Assembly (NCBI RefSeq): GCF_000482385.1
Contig: NZ_AXVD01000010.1
Coordinates: 140,096 to 204,095, forward strand
Direction of reading: 5' to 3'
Length of the DNA stretch: 64,000 nt
DNA from: Nocardia sp. CNY236
GTDB taxonomy: Bacteria > Actinomycetota > Actinomycetes > Mycobacteriales > Mycobacteriaceae
Shown: positions 62,826-64,000 of the stretch, piece by piece
Layout of the letters: every line of letters begins with the position of its first letter
Numbering within the stretch: the first letter of the stretch is position 1
Notes under the pieces: generated by a model
Told to the model about the DNA's origin: nothing
Databases searched by the model: none
What the model saw: only the letters and a program-made list of their open reading frames with translations
Position numbers and translations under genes: made by a program

Positions 62826-63557
62826 ATGCTGTCCACCAACGACCTTGTCGATGTCGGCGAACGATCGTCAGCGGTACACGGCGCCCGGACCGACGGCCGC
62901 AAACGCCGGTGGCGCCAGCACAAGATCGATCGCCGAGAAGAACTCGTCGACGGCGCGCTCGCCGCGGTACGCGCCCGCGGAAGCAACGCAGGCATGGATG
63001 AGATCGCCGCGGAGATCGGTGTGTCCAAGACCGTGCTGTACCGATACTTCTCCGATAAGAACGACCTGGTGCGTGCAACCATGCAGCGGTTCATCGAAAC
63101 GACGCTGATGCCGCGGGTCTACAGCGCGATCAGCCTGGACGCCGACGAATATCAGCTGGTTCGCTCCGCGCTGTCGGAGTACGTCGGCACCGTCGACGAA
63201 GACCCCGAGGTCTACCGCTTCATCATGGGCAATGGCGCGGCCGACCAATCCTCGCTCGCGGAGTTCGAAAAACTCTTCGCAGAGGTGGTGTGCACGGTCA
63301 TCACCGACCGCGCACAGAAACACGGAGTCCGAACCGAGGGCACGGAGCTGGCCTCGTACATGCTGGTCGGCGGCATCCAACTGGCGACGCATTGGTGGAC
63401 CACCCACAAGTCATTGCCCCACGAGACCGTGATCGACTATCTCACCATGCTGGTGTGGAGTGCCGTCGAAGGCATGGTTCGCGTCGGCGGGGCGCCGGAG
63501 GTGTTCAACGCGCGTACACATGTGCTCACCGCCCCGGAGTTGCCCCTCGGAGACTGA
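62826..63557 (+). CDS. TetR-family transcriptional regulator
   Basis: 243 residues. N-terminal HTH: ELVDGALAAVRARGSNAGMDEIAAEIGVSKTVLYRYFSDKNDLV (quoted in part), with the recognition helix GVSKTVLYRYF. The C-terminal ligand/dimer domain has LVRSALSEYVGTVDEDPEVYRFIMG and TVIDYLTMLVWSAVEGMVRVGG. It corresponds to Rv0472c. GAGGAG four bases before the ATG sets the start. Between it and the divergent DUF445 gene I see no perfect operator. Ligand unknown; lipid-linked regulators of this type are common next to such enoyl reductase genes. Confidence 0.9.
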   Translation: MLSTNDLVDVGERSSAVHGARTDGRKRRWRQHKIDRREELVDGALAAVRARGSNAGMDEIAAEIGVSKTVLYRYFSDKNDLVRATMQRFIETTLMPRVYSAISLDADEYQLVRSALSEYVGTVDEDPEVYRFIMGNGAADQSSLAEFEKLFAEVVCTVITDRAQKHGVRTEGTELASYMLVGGIQLATHWWTTHKSLPHETVIDYLTMLVWSAVEGMVRVGGAPEVFNARTHVLTAPELPLGD

Positions 63558-63683
63558 TCGATCCGTCTGCCTCGCCGACGGCTACCGCACCTGGATTGTC
63601 GACCGCCGAACAACCGCATCGAACAACCCCACAAAGCAGCCCACAGCATCGGTGATCGCGACATACCAGGGATGGAGATGATC

Positions 63684-64000
63684 ATGGCAGGCAGTGCTCA
63701 GGAGTCCGGCGCTCGGGAGTTCGACCTGGTCCTATTCGGTGCGACCGGCTTCGTCGGCACACTGACCGCGCAATACCTCGCCGGCGCCGCACCGGAATCC
63801 GCGCGCATCGCCCTGGCAGGACGATCGTTGGACAAACTGACCACCGTCCGCGACGACCTCGGCCCCACAGCCGCAGGCTGGGAACTGATCGTGGTCGACG
63901 CCACCGACCGCGCCGCACTCGAGACCATGACCGCACGCACCACCGTGGTCGTCACCACCGTCGGACCCTACCTGCGCTACGGCATGCCACTGCTGGGCGC
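63684..64000 (+). CDS. Trans-acting enoyl reductase-like (saccharopine dehydrogenase-type) protein, 3' partial
   Basis: 105 residues before the window ends, still open. It begins MAGSAQESGAREFDLVLFGA and has the NAD(P)-binding motif VLFGATGFVGTLTAQYLAG, IALAGRSLDKLTTVRDDLG and TVVVTTVGPYLRYGMPLLG, the N-terminal half of the family represented by Rv2953 (trans-acting enoyl reductase of phthiocerol/phenolglycolipid synthesis) and Rv2449c. The ATG at 63684 is chosen because GGAG lies six bases upstream; two earlier in-frame ATGs (63672, 63678) are in or before that site. Follows the TetR gene. Product substrate unknown. Confidence 0.78.
   Translation, partial: MAGSAQESGAREFDLVLFGATGFVGTLTAQYLAGAAPESARIALAGRSLDKLTTVRDDLGPTAAGWELIVVDATDRAALETMTARTTVVVTTVGPYLRYGMPLLG

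Noticed and set aside
1..64000. tRNA, rRNA, riboswitch or insertion sequence
   Set aside because: No cloverleaf, conserved rRNA core, riboswitch consensus or transposase-like gene was recognised on either strand by eye; a covariance-model search would be decisive.

Overview
The window is a high-GC, gene-dense actinobacterial chromosome segment. Gene content and order point to a mycolic-acid actinobacterium (order Mycobacteriales), most likely Nocardiaceae (Nocardia or Rhodococcus type). It carries mycothiol glycosyltransferase MshA, SenX3-RegX3, an HbhA homologue with its XRE regulator, the tiny ribosomal protein bS22, BldC, Rex and system II cytochrome c maturation. From memory, the order runs roughly antiparallel to the Mycobacterium tuberculosis Rv0472-Rv0555 region. 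This is core chromosome: I see no prophage, insertion sequence, CRISPR array, rRNA or tRNA. Both ends cut genes: a nitrate reductase has lost its 5' end at base 1 and an enoyl-reductase-like gene runs off the 3' end.

Layout. 1-4370: self-contained assimilatory nitrate reductase (molybdopterin domain fused to flavodoxin and FAD/NADPH reductase) and a small acidic protein. 4419-11857: menaquinone genes menD, menB, menE, menA with small companions. 11914-15446: holin-like membrane protein, a Clp_N/HTH pair with its own operators, a cysteine synthase/desulfhydrase-like enzyme, DUF4229, bldC. 15894-22801: ccsB, resB, ccdA, tlpA, a phosphatase and hemL, chained by stop/start overlaps except for a 306-base gap after tlpA. 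22975-26857: small secreted and membrane proteins, hemB. 27050-32627: hemD, hemC, hemA, rex and a glutaredoxin-like gene. 32766-42631: HAD phosphatase, acyltransferase, epimerase, bS22, HTH protein, proC, thioesterase, isomerase, repeat-bearing membrane protein, Ppx/GppA. 42697-51003: cysteine-rich protein, regX3-senX3, secreted CocE-type hydrolase, gpmA, YbjN protein, mshA. 51074-64000: hydrolase, SDR, murB, two DUF2505 paralogues, methyltransferase, AbiEi-like protein, DUF2993, deoC, GNAT, purU, DUF2516, hbhA with regulator, DUF445, TetR and the partial enoyl reductase.

How the genes fit together. Much of the window serves respiration and redox balance: menaquinone, heme and c-type cytochrome assembly, with the NADH/NAD+ sensor Rex beside hemA and a Rex-operator-like site over its own promoter. 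A second theme is phosphate and envelope physiology (SenX3-RegX3, Ppx, MurB, MshA, HbhA).

The clearest recurring signal is regulatory: many start codons of both strands lie 6-8 bases after a TANNNT -10 hexamer with no Shine-Dalgarno, the layout of leaderless mRNAs. This settles several start sites. Other sequence-derived signals are a pair of GTCAA-N6-TTGAC operators on the Clp_N/HTH promoter, a palindrome over the hbhA-regulator promoter, a 16-bp palindrome next to the CocE promoter, and three unrelated tandem repeats that all have a 17-bp period. Two very short genes (bS22 at 36187-36288 and a 39-residue membrane protein at 24553-24672) are easy to miss. I found no convincing wholly new multi-gene system; the best candidates for new biology are the Clp_N/HTH module and the regulatory sites.
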